Positions 39,403-50,611 are shown, numbered from the stretch's first letter. The stretch: DNA of 64,000 bases from Streptomyces showdoensis (GCF_039535475.1 NZ_BAAAXG010000028.1:620001-684000); one strand, 5' to 3'. The notes: generated from the sequence alone by a model not told the origin. Translations and numbers: made by a program.

Positions 39403-40287
39403 ATGTCCGTGCTGCCCGTCCACCACCGCACCGTCACCGTCCGCGGCCACGAGATCTTCTACCGGGAGGCGGGCCCCGCCGACGCCCCCGTCCTGCTCCT
39501 GCTGCACGGCTTCCCGACCAGCTCGCACATGTTCCGCGACCTGCTCCCCCGGCTCGCCGACCGCTACCGCCTGATCGCCCCCGACCACCTGGGCTTCGGC
39601 CGCAGCGCGGCCCCGGACGCCGCCGACTTCCCGTACACCTTCGCCGGACTCGCCGAGCTGACCTCCGCCTTCACCGAGGCCCTCGGCCTGGACCGCTTCG
39701 CCCTCTACATCCAGGACTACGGCGCCCCCATCGGCCTGCGCCTCGCCCTCGCCCACCCCGAGCGGATCACCGCGATCGTCAGCCAGAACGGCAACGCGTA
39801 CGAGGAGGGCCTGGGGGCCGAGGCCTGGGCGCCGGTCCTCGCCCTGATCGCCGAGCGCACCCCCGAGACCGAGGAGCCGGTCCGCGCGATCCGCTCCCTC
39901 GACGGCATCCGCTGGCAGTACGAGACGGGCGTCCCCGCCGAGTTCCGCGAGCTGCTCAGCCCCGACGCCTGGCACCACGACGCCGCCCTGATGTCCCGCG
40001 AGGGCCAGGACGCCGTCCAGCTCGGCCTGATCGCCGACTACGGCGCCAACTTCGCGCTCTACCCCGCCTTCCAGGAGTACTTCCGCACCTCCCGGGTCCC
40101 CCTGCTCGCCGTCTGGGGCGAGGGCGACGAGGTCTTCGTCCCGGCCGGCGCCGAGGCCTTCCGCCGCGACCTCCCGGACGCGGAGATCCACCTCCTCCCC
40201 ACCGGCCACTTCGCCCTGGAGACCCACGCCCCGCGGATCGCGTCACTGATCGACGACTTCCTGACGCGGCACGTGAAGGGGGAATGA
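39403..40287 (+). CDS. Alpha/beta hydrolase (epoxide hydrolase/haloalkane dehalogenase type)
   Basis: 294 residues from ATG 39403. Oxyanion HGFPTSSHMFRDLLP near residue 35; nucleophile motif YIQDYGAPIGLRL with Asp (not Ser) near residue 106, which marks the dehalogenase/epoxide-hydrolase branch; acid in AVWGEGDEVF and catalytic His in PTGHFALETH. The cap domain lies between residues about 130-215. Physiological substrate unknown. A hairpin follows at 40290. Confidence 0.9.
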   Translation: MSVLPVHHRTVTVRGHEIFYREAGPADAPVLLLLHGFPTSSHMFRDLLPRLADRYRLIAPDHLGFGRSAAPDAADFPYTFAGLAELTSAFTEALGLDRFALYIQDYGAPIGLRLALAHPERITAIVSQNGNAYEEGLGAEAWAPVLALIAERTPETEEPVRAIRSLDGIRWQYETGVPAEFRELLSPDAWHHDAALMSREGQDAVQLGLIADYGANFALYPAFQEYFRTSRVPLLAVWGEGDEVFVPAGAEAFRRDLPDAEIHLLPTGHFALETHAPRIASLIDDFLTRHVKGE

Positions 40288-40289
40288 GA

Positions 40290-40331
40290 ACCGCCCCCGT
40301 CCTCAGTTGGGGGACCGAGGAGGGGGGCGGT
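40290..40331. terminator. Bidirectional terminator between hydrolase and pruA
   Basis: ACCGCCCCC / GGGGGCGGT with an inner CCTC/GAGG stem, between two convergent genes. Confidence 0.75.
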
Positions 40332-40360
40332 GATCAGGGGCCTCCGGGGAGGCGGGGGCG

Positions 40361-41992
40361 TCAGCCCATGTGGGGGTAGCCGTACTCGGTCGGCGGGACC
40401 AGCGTCTCCTTGATGGCGCGGGTCAGCGTCCAGCGCATCAGGTTCTGCGGGGCGCCGGCCTTGTCGTTGGTGCCGGAGGCGCGGCCGCCGCCGAAGGGCT
40501 GCTGGCCGACGACGGCGCCGGTCGACTTGTCGTTGATGTAGAAGTTGCCCGCGGCGAAGCGGAGCTTCTCCATCGTGTAAGCGGCGGCCGCGCGGTCGCC
40601 CGCGATGACCGAGCCGGTGAGCGCGTAGTCCGAGACTGACTCCATCTGGGTCAGCATCTCGTCGTACTTCGCGTCGTCGTAGACGTACACCGCGAGGATC
40701 GGGCCGAAGTACTCGGTCGTGAAGACCTCGTTCTCCGGGTCGGTGCACTCGATGACGGTCGGGCGGACGAAGTAGCCCTCCGAGTCGTCGTAGGTGCCGC
40801 CGGCGACGATCGTGCAGGAGGCGTCGGCCTTCGCGCGGTCGATCGCGGCCTTGTTCTTCGCGAAGGAGCGCTCGTCGATGACGGCGCCGATGAAGTTCGA
40901 CAGGTCGGTGACGTCACCCATGGTGATGCCGTCGACCTCGGCCGCGAACTCCTCCTTGAACCCGTCGTTCCAGATGGAGGCCGGGACGTAGGCGCGCGAG
41001 GACGCGGAGCACTTCTGGCCCTGGAACTCGAAGGAGCCGCGGGTCAGCGCGGTCTTCAGGATCGCGCGGTCGGCGCTCGGGTGCGCGACGACGAAGTCCT
41101 TGCCGCCGGTCTCGCCGACGATCCGCGGGTAGGAGCGGTACTTCTCGATGTTGTTGCCGACCGTCTTCCACAGGTGCTGGAAGGTCTTGGTCGAGCCCGT
41201 GAAGTGGATGCCGGCCAGGTCGCGGTGGTTCAGGGCCACCTCGGAGACGGCGATGCCGTCGCCGGTCACCAGGTTGATGACGCCCTTGGGCAGACCGGCC
41301 TCCTCCAGGAGCTCCATGAGGAGCACGGCGGAGTGGGTCTGGGTCGGGGACGGCTTCCAGACCACCACGTTGCCCATGAGGGCGGGGGCGGTGGGCAGGT
41401 TGCCCGCGATGGCCGTGAAGTTGAACGGCGTGATCGCGTAGACGAAGCCCTCCAGCGGGCGGTGGTCCAGTCGGTTCCACACGCCCGGGGAGTTGGCCGG
41501 GGGCTGCTCGGCCAGGATCTGGCGGGCGTAGGCCACGTTGAAGCGCCAGAAGTCGACGAGCTCGCACGGGGTGTCGATCTCGGCCTGCTGGGCGGTCTTG
41601 GACTGGCCGAGCATGGTGGAGGCGGCCAGCGTCTCGCGCCACGGGCCGGCGAGCAGCTCGGCGGCGCGCAGGATGATCGCCGCGCGGTCGTCGAAGGACA
41701 TCGCGCGCCAGGCCGGGGCGGCGGCCAGGGCCGCGTCGATCGCGTCCTGGGCGTCCTGCTGGGTGGCGCCGGCGAAGGTGCCGATGACGGCCTTGTGGTT
41801 GTGCGGCTGCACGACGTCGACGCGCTCGCCGCCGCCCATGCGCTTCACGCCGCCGATGGTCATCGGCAGCTCGCGCGGGTTGTCGGCCAGCTCCTTGAGC
41901 TTGGCCTCCAGACGGGCGCGCTCGGGGGAACCGGGGGCGTAGCCGTGCACCGGCTCGTTGACCGGAGCGGGGACCTGGGTGACAGCGTCCAT
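40361..41992 (-). CDS. pruA: L-glutamate gamma-semialdehyde (P5C) dehydrogenase
   Basis: 543 residues from ATG 41992. Aldehyde dehydrogenase superfamily: YAITPFNFTAIAGNLP, GNVVVWKPSPTQTHSA, FTGSTKTFQHLW, VGETGGKDFVVAHPSAD (general base Glu), and SFEFQGQKCSASSRAYVP with the catalytic Cys near residue 320. EVFTTEYFGPILAVYVYDD and FGGGRASGTNDKAG complete the fold. It oxidises glutamate semialdehyde to glutamate in proline catabolism. It follows ProDH by 33 bases in one operon. Confidence 0.96.
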   Translation of the reverse strand: MDAVTQVPAPVNEPVHGYAPGSPERARLEAKLKELADNPRELPMTIGGVKRMGGGERVDVVQPHNHKAVIGTFAGATQQDAQDAIDAALAAAPAWRAMSFDDRAAIILRAAELLAGPWRETLAASTMLGQSKTAQQAEIDTPCELVDFWRFNVAYARQILAEQPPANSPGVWNRLDHRPLEGFVYAITPFNFTAIAGNLPTAPALMGNVVVWKPSPTQTHSAVLLMELLEEAGLPKGVINLVTGDGIAVSEVALNHRDLAGIHFTGSTKTFQHLWKTVGNNIEKYRSYPRIVGETGGKDFVVAHPSADRAILKTALTRGSFEFQGQKCSASSRAYVPASIWNDGFKEEFAAEVDGITMGDVTDLSNFIGAVIDERSFAKNKAAIDRAKADASCTIVAGGTYDDSEGYFVRPTVIECTDPENEVFTTEYFGPILAVYVYDDAKYDEMLTQMESVSDYALTGSVIAGDRAAAAYTMEKLRFAAGNFYINDKSTGAVVGQQPFGGGRASGTNDKAGAPQNLMRWTLTRAIKETLVPPTEYGYPHMG

Positions 41993-42025
41993 GGGTCGCT
42001 TGACTCCTTCTTGAGGGGTGTGGGC

Positions 42026-42967
42026 TCAGCCCTTGGTGAGGATGGAGCGGACGAAGAAGAGCAGGTTGGCCGGCTTCTCCGCGAGGCGGCGCATGAAGTA
42101 GCCGTACCAGTCGGTGCCGTAGGCGGTGTAGACGCGCATCCGGTGGCCTTCGGCGGCGAGCCGGTTCTGCTCCTCGCTGCGGATGCCGAACAGCATCTGG
42201 AACTCGTACTCGTCCAGCTTGCGCCCGGCGCGGCGGGCGAGCTCCTGGCCGACGGCGATCAGGCGCGGGTCGTGGGACCCGATCATCGGGTAGCCCTCGC
42301 CCTCCATCAGGATCTTCATGATCCGGACGTACGCCTTGTCGATCTCCGGCTTGTCCTGGATGGCGACCTCGGCGGGCTCCTTGTAGGCGCCCTTCACGAT
42401 GCGCACGCGCGAGCCGTTGGCGGCGAGGCGGCGGGCGTCCTCCTCCGTGCGGAAGAGGTAGGCCTGGATGACGCAGCCGGTCTGCGGGAAGTCCTTCCGC
42501 AGCTCCTCGTGGATCGCGAACATCGAGTCGAGGGTCGTGTGGTCCTCGGCGTCCAGGGTGACCGTGGTGCCGATCTCGGCGGCGGCCGCGACGACCGGGC
42601 GGACGTTCGCGAGGGCCAGCTCGTGACCGCTGCCGGGGCCCTCGGGGTCCAGCGACTGGCCGAACATGGACAGCTTGACGGACATCTCGGCGCGGGCGCC
42701 CAGGCCCAGCTCCTTGAGGCGGCCGATCAGCTCCAGGTAGGCGTCACGGGCGGCGTAGGACTGCTCGACGGTGGTGATGTCCTCACCGACCACGTCGAGG
42801 GTGACCTCCAGGCCGCGGGCCGCCAGGTCCTGCACGATCGGGACGACGTCGTTCACCGTCTCGCCGGCGATGAAGCGAGCCACGACCTGCTTGGTCCCGG
42901 GGGCGGCCGACACGAAACGGCGCATCTTGTCGCTGCGCGACGCGGCGAGGATCACGGGACCCAGCAC
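42026..42967 (-). CDS. pruB: Proline dehydrogenase (monofunctional, FAD)
   Basis: 313 residues from GTG 42967 with GGAGG 6 bases upstream; the longer open frame upstream lacks homology. PutA-type barrel with RFVSAAPGTKQVVARFIAGE, DVVGEDI, VSVKLSMFGQSLDPEG-like strand (AEMSVKLSMFGQ), DAEDHTTLDSM, QAYLFRTEEDARRL, RVRIVKGAYKEP, and YEFQMLFGIRSEEQNRLAAEGHRMRVYTAYGTDWYGYFMRRLAEKP at the C-terminus. It passes electrons to the quinone pool while making P5C, which PruA uses. Probably regulated by the divergent PucR protein. Confidence 0.95.
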   Translation of the reverse strand: MLGPVILAASRSDKMRRFVSAAPGTKQVVARFIAGETVNDVVPIVQDLAARGLEVTLDVVGEDITTVEQSYAARDAYLELIGRLKELGLGARAEMSVKLSMFGQSLDPEGPGSGHELALANVRPVVAAAAEIGTTVTLDAEDHTTLDSMFAIHEELRKDFPQTGCVIQAYLFRTEEDARRLAANGSRVRIVKGAYKEPAEVAIQDKPEIDKAYVRIMKILMEGEGYPMIGSHDPRLIAVGQELARRAGRKLDEYEFQMLFGIRSEEQNRLAAEGHRMRVYTAYGTDWYGYFMRRLAEKPANLLFFVRSILTKG

Positions 42968-43114
42968 GGGGCACCTCCAGAGGGCAGGGTGACGAAAGGT
43001 GCCGTACCCGATCTTTCGTAAGGATTCGGGAACAGCACGAAGAACCACCGTGAAACCTAAGGACCGCTCCGATCGTCCGCCATCTACAGCTGTCACGCAT
43101 CCGTGGCCACACCC

Positions 43115-43130
43115 TCAGACATCTGTCTGA
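43115..43130. promoter_or_regulatory. Palindromic operator between proline genes and pucR-like gene
   Basis: TCAGACA-TC-TGTCTGA, perfect 7+2+7 palindrome 32 bases before the PucR start. A smaller ACAGCTGT lies at 43086-43093. Candidate PucR binding site. Confidence 0.65.
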
Positions 43131-43161
43131 AGGAAGGGGCCGACGGTGCGAGAATGGCGCC

Positions 43162-44370
43162 GTGAAGGGCGACTACCAGGACCTTGTGGACGAGATCTCG
43201 GCGCTGCTCGGCGCCCCCGCGACCCTGGAGAACCGGGATTTCGGGCTGATCGCCTTCGGCGCCCACGACAGCGACGACGACGAGGCGATGGACCCGGTCC
43301 GCACCCGGTCGATCCTCACCCGCAAGTCCACCCCCGCCGTGCGGGCCTGGTTCGAGGGCTTCGGCATCACCCGGGCGACCGGCCCGGTGCGGATCCCGGC
43401 CGCCCCCGACGCGGGCGTCTTCCGGGACCGGATCTGCCTGCCGGTACGCCATCGGGGTGTCGTCCTCGGCTACGTCTGGCTGCTCGACGCCGAGCCCGGC
43501 CCCTCGCACGCCCAGCTCACCGCCGCCATGGAGGTCGCCGCCCGGATCGGCGAGCTGCTCGCCGACGAGGAGCGGGCCGGGGCGGACCTCTCCCGTGAGC
43601 TGCGCGCCGCCCTGTCGGCCGAGCGCGGCTGGCAGTACGACATGGCGCTCGCCGCCCTGCGCACGGCCCTCGGCCCGGACGCGGACGGCCTGCACGCCCT
43701 GGTCTGCCTCGCGCCCTGGCCCGCGGAGGACTCCCCGTCCCCGCGCACGGTCCCCGGCGCGGCCGCCCTGTGCACGGTGCCGTGGCAGCCGGCCGGGCCG
43801 GGACCGGGTGCGGCCCCCGCCTCCGCCGTCGGTCCGTACGCCGCCGGCCCCGGCCCGGCCCGCGCGCTCGCCGTGCTCGTACGGCTCCGCTCGGGCGACA
43901 ACCTCTCCCCCGCGGCCACGGCGGCCGGACGGCTGCGCACCACGGCGGAGGCGGCCGGCGGCTCGTCCGTCGCCGGCGTCGCCTCCCCGCGGCGCGGGCT
44001 CGCGGACCTGGACGTCGCCTGGCGCGAGGCCGCCTCGGCCGCCCGGGCGGCGACCGCCCAGCCCCGCCTCGGCCCGCTCGCGGAGTGGTCCGCCATCGGC
44101 CCGTACCGGCTGCTCACCGCGCTGCCGCCGGCCGAGCCCGACCCGGCGGTGCGCGCCCTGCTCGCCCCGGCCCACGCCGAACTGGCCCGCACCGCCGAGG
44201 TGTTCCTCGACCACGCGGGCCAGGCGGGCCGCACGGCCACCGCCCTCGGCATCCACCGCCAGACCCTCTACTACCGCCTCTCCCGCGTCGAACAGCTCAC
44301 CGGCCTCGACCTGGACACGGGCGAGGACCGGCTGTTGCTGCACATGGCGATCAAGGCGTGGAAGCTGTAG
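43162..44370 (+). CDS. PucR/CdaR-family regulator, probable activator of proline catabolism
   Basis: 402 residues from GTG 43162. N-terminal half is a sensor domain ([44 protein letters not shown]), the middle a GGDEF-like CdaR fold with Ala/Pro-rich inserts, and the C-terminus the PucR HTH_30: [38 protein letters not shown]. PucR-type proteins near ProDH activate proline use in several actinobacteria and bacilli. The divergent position and the palindrome between the genes support that here; the ligand is inferred. Confidence 0.9.
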   Translation: MKGDYQDLVDEISALLGAPATLENRDFGLIAFGAHDSDDDEAMDPVRTRSILTRKSTPAVRAWFEGFGITRATGPVRIPAAPDAGVFRDRICLPVRHRGVVLGYVWLLDAEPGPSHAQLTAAMEVAARIGELLADEERAGADLSRELRAALSAERGWQYDMALAALRTALGPDADGLHALVCLAPWPAEDSPSPRTVPGAAALCTVPWQPAGPGPGAAPASAVGPYAAGPGPARALAVLVRLRSGDNLSPAATAAGRLRTTAEAAGGSSVAGVASPRRGLADLDVAWREAASAARAATAQPRLGPLAEWSAIGPYRLLTALPPAEPDPAVRALLAPAHAELARTAEVFLDHAGQAGRTATALGIHRQTLYYRLSRVEQLTGLDLDTGEDRLLLHMAIKAWKL

Positions 44371-44401
44371 CGGGCGCGGCACCGGCGCCGCGGACGGATC
44401 G

Positions 44402-44980
44402 TCAGTCCCGCTCCCCCATCAGCACCTTCAGCCCCGCCGTGAGGTCGTCGGCGCTCGGGGCGGTCTCCGGGTCGACGACCCACTGGATCATCACGCCGGT
44501 CGCGAGGGCCTGGAGGAGGAGGCCGGCGACGCGCGCCTTCTCGGGGTCGGCCTCCGGGTCGATGCCGAGCATGCCCTCGGCCATGCCGAGCCGGCCCTCC
44601 CGCTGCGGCTCCTTGATCGCCTCGCGGAGCTTCTCGTCGTCGTCGAGGCGGGTGACGACCTCGGTCTGGAGCTTCCACACCGGGCGGCTGCCCTCGGCGG
44701 CCCCGACCAGCGGCTCCCAGACGGCGCGGAAGCGCTCGTACGGATCGGCCGGGAGCTTCGCGGCGCCCTCGGCGTCGGCCCCGCCGACCCGCTCGCCCCA
44801 CTCCTCGGTGAGGGCGAGGAAGGCCTGCTGGAGCAGGGCGTCCTTGGAGCCGTAGTGGTAGCCGATGGAGGCGAGGTTGGTGCCCGAGGCCGCCACGACG
44901 TCACGGGCGGTGGTGCGGGCGTAGCCCTTCTCCAGCAGGCAGCGCTTGGCGCCTTCGAGCAGGTCTTCCTTGTGTCCCAT
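44402..44980 (-). CDS. TetR/AcrR family regulator
   Basis: 192 residues from ATG 44980. HTH at the N-terminus: EDLLEGAKRCLLEKGYARTTARDVVAASGTNLASIGYHYGSKDALL. C-terminal ligand domain 70-190 includes LQTEVVTRLDDDEKLREAIKEP and GLLLQALATGVMIQWVVDPE. A 29-base near-perfect palindrome 22 bases upstream of the start suggests strong autoregulation. Its target is not evident, since neighbours are convergent or housekeeping. Confidence 0.92.
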   Translation of the reverse strand: MGHKEDLLEGAKRCLLEKGYARTTARDVVAASGTNLASIGYHYGSKDALLQQAFLALTEEWGERVGGADAEGAAKLPADPYERFRAVWEPLVGAAEGSRPVWKLQTEVVTRLDDDEKLREAIKEPQREGRLGMAEGMLGIDPEADPEKARVAGLLLQALATGVMIQWVVDPETAPSADDLTAGLKVLMGERD

Positions 44981-45001
44981 GGACAGCACTGTACCCGGCC
45001 G

Positions 45002-45030
45002 ATAGACGTCCGTGTAAGACGAACGTCTAT
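45002..45030. promoter_or_regulatory. 29-base TetR operator palindrome
   Basis: ATAGACGTCCGT-GTAAG-ACGAACGTCTAT: arms of 12 bases with a single mismatch and a 5-base centre, just upstream of the tetR start. Confidence 0.75.
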
Positions 45031-45068
45031 GAGCCGGGTACGGAGTGTGCGCCCCAGGGTCCCCGGGG

Positions 45069-46658
45069 TCAGATCAGGTTGACCGAGCGGGCCGAGGCGG
45101 CGCCGATCTCCTCCGAGATCTCGGCGATCACGGCCGCCGGGACGGTGTCGTCGACGGTGAGCACGACGAGCGCCTCGCCGCCCTCCTCCGTACGGGAGAC
45201 CTGCATGCCCGCGATGTTCAGACCGGCCTCGCCGAGGATCCGGCCGACCGTGCCGACGATGCCCGGGCGGTCCTCGTAGCGCAGCACCACCATGTGGTCG
45301 GCGAGCGCCAGGTCCACGTCGTAGTCACCGACCGCGACGATCTTCTGCAGGTGCTTCGGGCCCGCCAGCGTGCCGGAGACCGAGACCTCCTGGCCGTCCG
45401 AGAGGGTGCCGCGCACGGTGACCACGTTGCGGTGGTCGGGCGACTCGGAGCTGGTGGTGAGACGGACCTCGACACCGCGCTCCTGCGCGAACAGCGGGGC
45501 GTTCACGTACGACACGGTCTCGTCGACCACGTCCTCGAACACGCCCTTGAGCGCCGAGAGTTCGAGCACCTTCACGTCGTGCTGGGTGATCTCGCCGTAC
45601 ACCTCGACGTCGAGGCGCACCGCGACCTCGCCGGCCAGCGCGGTGAAGATCCGGCCGAGCTTCTCGGCCAGCGGCAGACCCGGCTTCACGTCCTCGGCGA
45701 TGACGCCGCCCTGGACGTTGACCGCGTCCGGGACCAGCTCGCCCGCGAGCGCCAGGCGCACCGAACGGGCCACCGCGATGCCGGCCTTCTCCTGGGCCTC
45801 GTCGGTGGAGGCGCCCAGGTGCGGGGTGCAGACGACCTCGTCGAGCTCGAAGAGCGGCGAGTCGGTGCAGGGCTCCTTCGCGTACACGTCGAGGCCCGCG
45901 CCGGCGACCCGGCCCTCCTTGAGCGCCGAGTACAGCGCCGCCTCGTCCACGATCCCGCCGCGCGCGGCGTTGACGATCCGGACCGAGGGCTTGACCTTGT
46001 GCAGCGCCTCGTCACCGATGAGACCGATGGTCTCCGGGGTCTTGGGCAGGTGGACGGTGATGAAGTCGGCGACCTCCAGGAGCTCGTCCAGGGCCAGCAG
46101 CTTCACCCCCATCTGGGCGGCGCGGGCCGGCTGCACGTAGGGGTCGTACGCGACGATCTTCATGCCGAACGCGGACATGCGCTGGGCGACCAGGACGCCG
46201 ATGCGGCCGAGGCCGACGACGCCGAGGGTCTTCTCGCTGAGCTCGACGCCCGTGTACTTCGAGCGCTTCCACTCGCCGTTCTTCAGCGCGGTGTTGGCCT
46301 GCGGGATGTTGCGCGCGGTGGCGACCAGGAGGCCGCAGGCGAGCTCGGCGGCCGTGACGATGTTGGAGGTCGGGGCGTTCACGACCATCACGCCGGCCTT
46401 GGTGGCGGCGGAGACGTCCACGTTGTCCAGGCCCACGCCGGCGCGGGCGACGACCCGGAGCTTCTTCGCGGCGGCGATGGCCTCCGCGTCGACCTTGGTC
46501 GCGGAACGGACGAGGATGGCGTCGACGTCGGCGATCGCGGGGATCAGCTCGGCGCGGTCCGCGCCGTTGCAGTGCCGGATCTCGAAGTCCGGGCCCAGTG
46601 CGTCGACGGTGGCGGGCGACAGCTCTTCAGCGATGAGTACGACAGGTTTCGAGCTCAC
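45069..46658 (-). CDS. serA: D-3-phosphoglycerate dehydrogenase (long form with ASB and ACT domains)
   Basis: 529 residues from GTG 46658 (SSKPVVLIAEELSP), GAGG 9 bases upstream; a longer upstream frame is spurious. NAD-binding GVVGLGRIGVLVAQR near residue 146, catalytic Arg/Glu/His in VRSATKVDAEA, GGIVDEAAL and VCTPHLGASTDEAQEKAG. Intervening substrate-binding (ASB) domain about residues 315-450, C-terminal ACT domain (VVLRYEDRPGIVGTVGRILGEAGLNIAGMQVSR), the serine-feedback site. First step of serine synthesis. Co-directional with ilvBNC but separated by a terminator. Confidence 0.96.
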   Translation of the reverse strand: MSSKPVVLIAEELSPATVDALGPDFEIRHCNGADRAELIPAIADVDAILVRSATKVDAEAIAAAKKLRVVARAGVGLDNVDVSAATKAGVMVVNAPTSNIVTAAELACGLLVATARNIPQANTALKNGEWKRSKYTGVELSEKTLGVVGLGRIGVLVAQRMSAFGMKIVAYDPYVQPARAAQMGVKLLALDELLEVADFITVHLPKTPETIGLIGDEALHKVKPSVRIVNAARGGIVDEAALYSALKEGRVAGAGLDVYAKEPCTDSPLFELDEVVCTPHLGASTDEAQEKAGIAVARSVRLALAGELVPDAVNVQGGVIAEDVKPGLPLAEKLGRIFTALAGEVAVRLDVEVYGEITQHDVKVLELSALKGVFEDVVDETVSYVNAPLFAQERGVEVRLTTSSESPDHRNVVTVRGTLSDGQEVSVSGTLAGPKHLQKIVAVGDYDVDLALADHMVVLRYEDRPGIVGTVGRILGEAGLNIAGMQVSRTEEGGEALVVLTVDDTVPAAVIAEISEEIGAASARSVNLI

Positions 46659-46857
46659 GTGAGTCCTCACAGATCCAGTGCGGACGGCCGTCCCGACGGC
46701 CGCAGGCGTGGAGGGGGCTTGCCGCGTGAAAGCGCACGACGCTGTGGGCCTGACGCGTATGTTGTTGAGCAGTGTAGTGGTGCGTCGGCGCAGCTCGTAC
46801 GCCTCGTTGGAAGGATCACCCGTCCGTGGTTGGACGGGGTGTCCAACGATGTGGCAC

Positions 46858-46882
46858 GGGGCCGGACACCCTGTCCGGCCCC
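46858..46882 (-). terminator. Terminator after ilvC
   Basis: GGGGCCGGACA-CCC-TGTCCGGCCCC, perfect 11-bp stem 12 bases beyond the ilvC stop. Confidence 0.85.
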
Positions 46883-46894
46883 GCACCGAGGGGC

Positions 46895-48000
<1,106 letters not shown>

Positions 48001-48024
48001 AGCGCCCGTTGACGGTCGGGAGTG

Positions 48025-48552
48025 TCACGCGCTGCGGTCGAGGGCCCGCAGGGACCGGTCCGTGATGGACCGGGCGCCACGCCCTATGGCGATGGTGCCG
48101 GACTGCACGAGCTCCTTGATGCCGAACTGCTCCAGCATCTTGAGCATCGCTTCGAGCTTGTCACTCGAACCGGTGGCCTCGATGGTGACCGCCTCGGGCG
48201 AGACGTCCACGGTCTTCGCGCGGAACAGCTGGACGATCTCGACGATCTGGGAGCGGGTCTCGTTGTCGGCGCGGACCTTCACCAGGACGAGCTCGCGCTG
48301 GATCGCGGCGCTGGGCTCGAGTTCGACGATCTTCAGGACGTTGACCAGCTTGTTGAGCTGCTTGGTCACCTGCTCCAGCGGCAGGTCCTCGACATTGACC
48401 ACGATGGTGATGCGGGAGATGTCGGGGTGCTCGGTGACGCCGACGGCGAGCGAGTCGATGTTGAAGCCGCGGCGGGAGAACAGGGCGGCGATCCGGGCGA
48501 GGATGCCGGGCGTGTTCTCGACCAGGACGGAGAGCGTGTGCTTGGTGGACAT
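48025..48552 (-). CDS. ilvN: Acetolactate synthase small (regulatory) subunit
   Basis: 175 residues from ATG 48552. N-terminal ACT domain (HTLSVLVENTPGILARIAALFSRRGFNIDSLAVG) that binds valine, and a C-terminal domain (RELVLVKVRADNETRSQIVEIVQLFRAKTVDVSPEAVTIEATG). It activates IlvB and gives feedback control. 40 bases after ilvB in the same operon. Confidence 0.97.
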   Translation of the reverse strand: MSTKHTLSVLVENTPGILARIAALFSRRGFNIDSLAVGVTEHPDISRITIVVNVEDLPLEQVTKQLNKLVNVLKIVELEPSAAIQRELVLVKVRADNETRSQIVEIVQLFRAKTVDVSPEAVTIEATGSSDKLEAMLKMLEQFGIKELVQSGTIAIGRGARSITDRSLRALDRSA

Positions 48553-48592
48553 GGTGTGGGTCTCTTCCCTTGGCTCTTCAGCTCTTCGCTCG

Positions 48593-50440
48593 TCAGTCGT
48601 CTTCGCCGTCGCCGAAGTCGGGGCGGACGCCCCGCGCGGCCATGACCTCGTCGTTGGAGGTGCCGGCGGCGACCATCGGCCAGACCTGGGCGTCCTCGTG
48701 GACGATGAAGTCGATCACGACCGGGCGGTCGTTGATGGCGTTGGCCTGCTCGATGACCTTGTCCAGGTCGGCAGGGTCCTCGCAGCGCAGCGCGACACAG
48801 CCCATGGCCTCGGAGAGCTTCACGAAGTCCGGGATGCGGGTGCCCCGCGCCTGCGGGTTGACGTCGTCCGGGCCGGAGTGCAGCACGGTGTTGGAGTAGC
48901 GCTGGTTGTAGAACAGCGTCTGCCACTGGCGGACCATGCCCAGGGCGCCGTTGTTGATGATGGCGACCTTGATCGGGATGTTGTTCAGCGCGCAGGTGAC
49001 CAGTTCCTGGTTGGTCATCTGGAAGCAGCCGTCGCCGTCGATCGCCCAGACCGGACGGTCCGGCCGGCCCGCCTTGGCGCCCATCGCGGCCGGGACCGCG
49101 TAGCCCATCGTGCCGGCGCCGCCGGAGTTGAGCCAGGTGGCCGGCTTCTCGTAGTTGATGAAGTGCGCGGCCCACATCTGGTGCTGGCCGACGCCGGCCG
49201 CGTAGATGGTGTCGGCGGGGGCGAGCTCGCCGATGCGCTGGATGACCTGCTGCGGCGACAGGCTGCCGTCCTCCGGCAGGTCGTAGCCGAGCGGGTAGGT
49301 CTCGCGCCAGCGGTTGAGGTCGCTCCACCAGGCGGTGTAGTCGCCCTTGTGGCCCTCGCTGTGCTCGGCCTGGACGGCCTGGACCAGGTCGGCGATGACC
49401 TCGCGGGCGTCACCGACGATCGGGACGTCGGCGGCGCGGTTCTTGCCGATCTCCGCCGGGTCGATGTCGGCGTGGACGATCTTGGCGAAGGGGGCGAAGC
49501 TGTCCAGCTTGCCGGTGACGCGGTCGTCGAAGCGGGCGCCGAGGGCGACGATCAGGTCGGCCTTCTGCAGCGCGGTGACGGCGGTGACCGCACCGTGCAT
49601 GCCCGGCATTCCCACGTGCAGCGGGTGGCTGTCGGGGAACGCGCCCAGGGCCATCAGGGTGGTGGTGACCGGGGCGCCGGTGAGCTCCGCGAGGACCTTC
49701 AGCTCGGCGGTGGCGCCGGCCTTCAGGACGCCGCCGCCGACGTACAGGACGGGGCGCTTGGCGCTGGTGATCAGCTTGGCGGCCTCGCGGATCTGCTTGG
49801 CGTGCGGCTTGGTCACCGGGCGGTAGCCGGGCAGGTCCGTGGTGGGCGGCCAGCTGAAGGTGGTCTTCGCCTGGAGGGCGTCCTTGGCGATGTCGACCAG
49901 GACCGGGCCCGGGCGGCCGGTGGAGGCGATGTGGAAGGCCTCGGCGATCGTCCGCGGGATGTCCTCGGCCTTGGTGACCAGGAAGTTGTGCTTGGTGATC
50001 GGCATCGTGATGCCGCAGATGTCCGCCTCCTGGAAGGCGTCCGTGCCGATCGCCTTGGAGGCGACCTGGCCGGTGATCGCGACCAGCGGGACGGAGTCCA
50101 TGTGCGCGTCGGCGATCGGCGTGACCAGGTTGGTGGCACCGGGGCCCGAGGTCGCCATGCAGACGCCGACCCTGCCGGTGGCCTGCGCGTAGCCGGTGGC
50201 GGCGTGGCCCGCGCCCTGCTCGTGGCGGACCAGGACGTGACGCACTCGCTTCGAGTCCATCATCGGGTCGTACGCCGGCAGGATCGCCCCGCCCGGAATG
50301 CCGAAGACGGTGTCGGCGCCCACTTCCTCGAGCGAACGGATGAGGGACTGCGCACCCGTGACGTGCTCGACGGTGGTGGCGGGCTGCGCGCCGTTACGGG
50401 GCCGCGGCTGCGGATGGTGCCCGGTGGCCTGCTCGGTCAT
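48593..50440 (-). CDS. ilvB: Acetolactate synthase large subunit
   Basis: 615 residues from ATG 50440; another ATG two codons upstream is possible, but AAGAGA spacing favours 50440. ThDP enzyme: [49 protein letters not shown] with the catalytic Glu, FAD-binding middle domain, and C-terminal [30 protein letters not shown] (GDG...NN ThDP motif). It condenses two pyruvates, or pyruvate with 2-oxobutyrate. Transcription passes a leader peptide and an attenuator. Confidence 0.97.
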   Translation of the reverse strand: MTEQATGHHPQPRPRNGAQPATTVEHVTGAQSLIRSLEEVGADTVFGIPGGAILPAYDPMMDSKRVRHVLVRHEQGAGHAATGYAQATGRVGVCMATSGPGATNLVTPIADAHMDSVPLVAITGQVASKAIGTDAFQEADICGITMPITKHNFLVTKAEDIPRTIAEAFHIASTGRPGPVLVDIAKDALQAKTTFSWPPTTDLPGYRPVTKPHAKQIREAAKLITSAKRPVLYVGGGVLKAGATAELKVLAELTGAPVTTTLMALGAFPDSHPLHVGMPGMHGAVTAVTALQKADLIVALGARFDDRVTGKLDSFAPFAKIVHADIDPAEIGKNRAADVPIVGDAREVIADLVQAVQAEHSEGHKGDYTAWWSDLNRWRETYPLGYDLPEDGSLSPQQVIQRIGELAPADTIYAAGVGQHQMWAAHFINYEKPATWLNSGGAGTMGYAVPAAMGAKAGRPDRPVWAIDGDGCFQMTNQELVTCALNNIPIKVAIINNGALGMVRQWQTLFYNQRYSNTVLHSGPDDVNPQARGTRIPDFVKLSEAMGCVALRCEDPADLDKVIEQANAINDRPVVIDFIVHEDAQVWPMVAAGTSNDEVMAARGVRPDFGDGEDD

Positions 50441-50534
50441 CAGCATTCTCTTCTCGAAGCAGAGGGTTTGTGCGAGGGGGTGTGCGAGGCGTTTTGCGAG
50501 GGTTCGGTACGACTTCGGGGTGATCCGGTGCAAC

Positions 50535-50568
50535 AAAAAACCCCTCGTGCCGGGAGGCAAGCGAGGGG
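50535..50568 (-). terminator. ilvB attenuator terminator
   Basis: Minus strand CCCCTCG...CGAGGGG stem followed by TTTTTT, between the leader ORF and ilvB. Same layout as the cimA attenuator. Confidence 0.85.
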
Positions 50569-50611
50569 AGCGCGTCGGGTGCGTTACAGGCGGGCCTTCT
50601 CTGGCCCTGCC

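Noticed and set aside
42026..43096. Proline dehydrogenase extended to 356 residues
   Set aside because: Upstream residues cover the promoter; GTG 42967 has GGAGG at 6 bases and normal family length.
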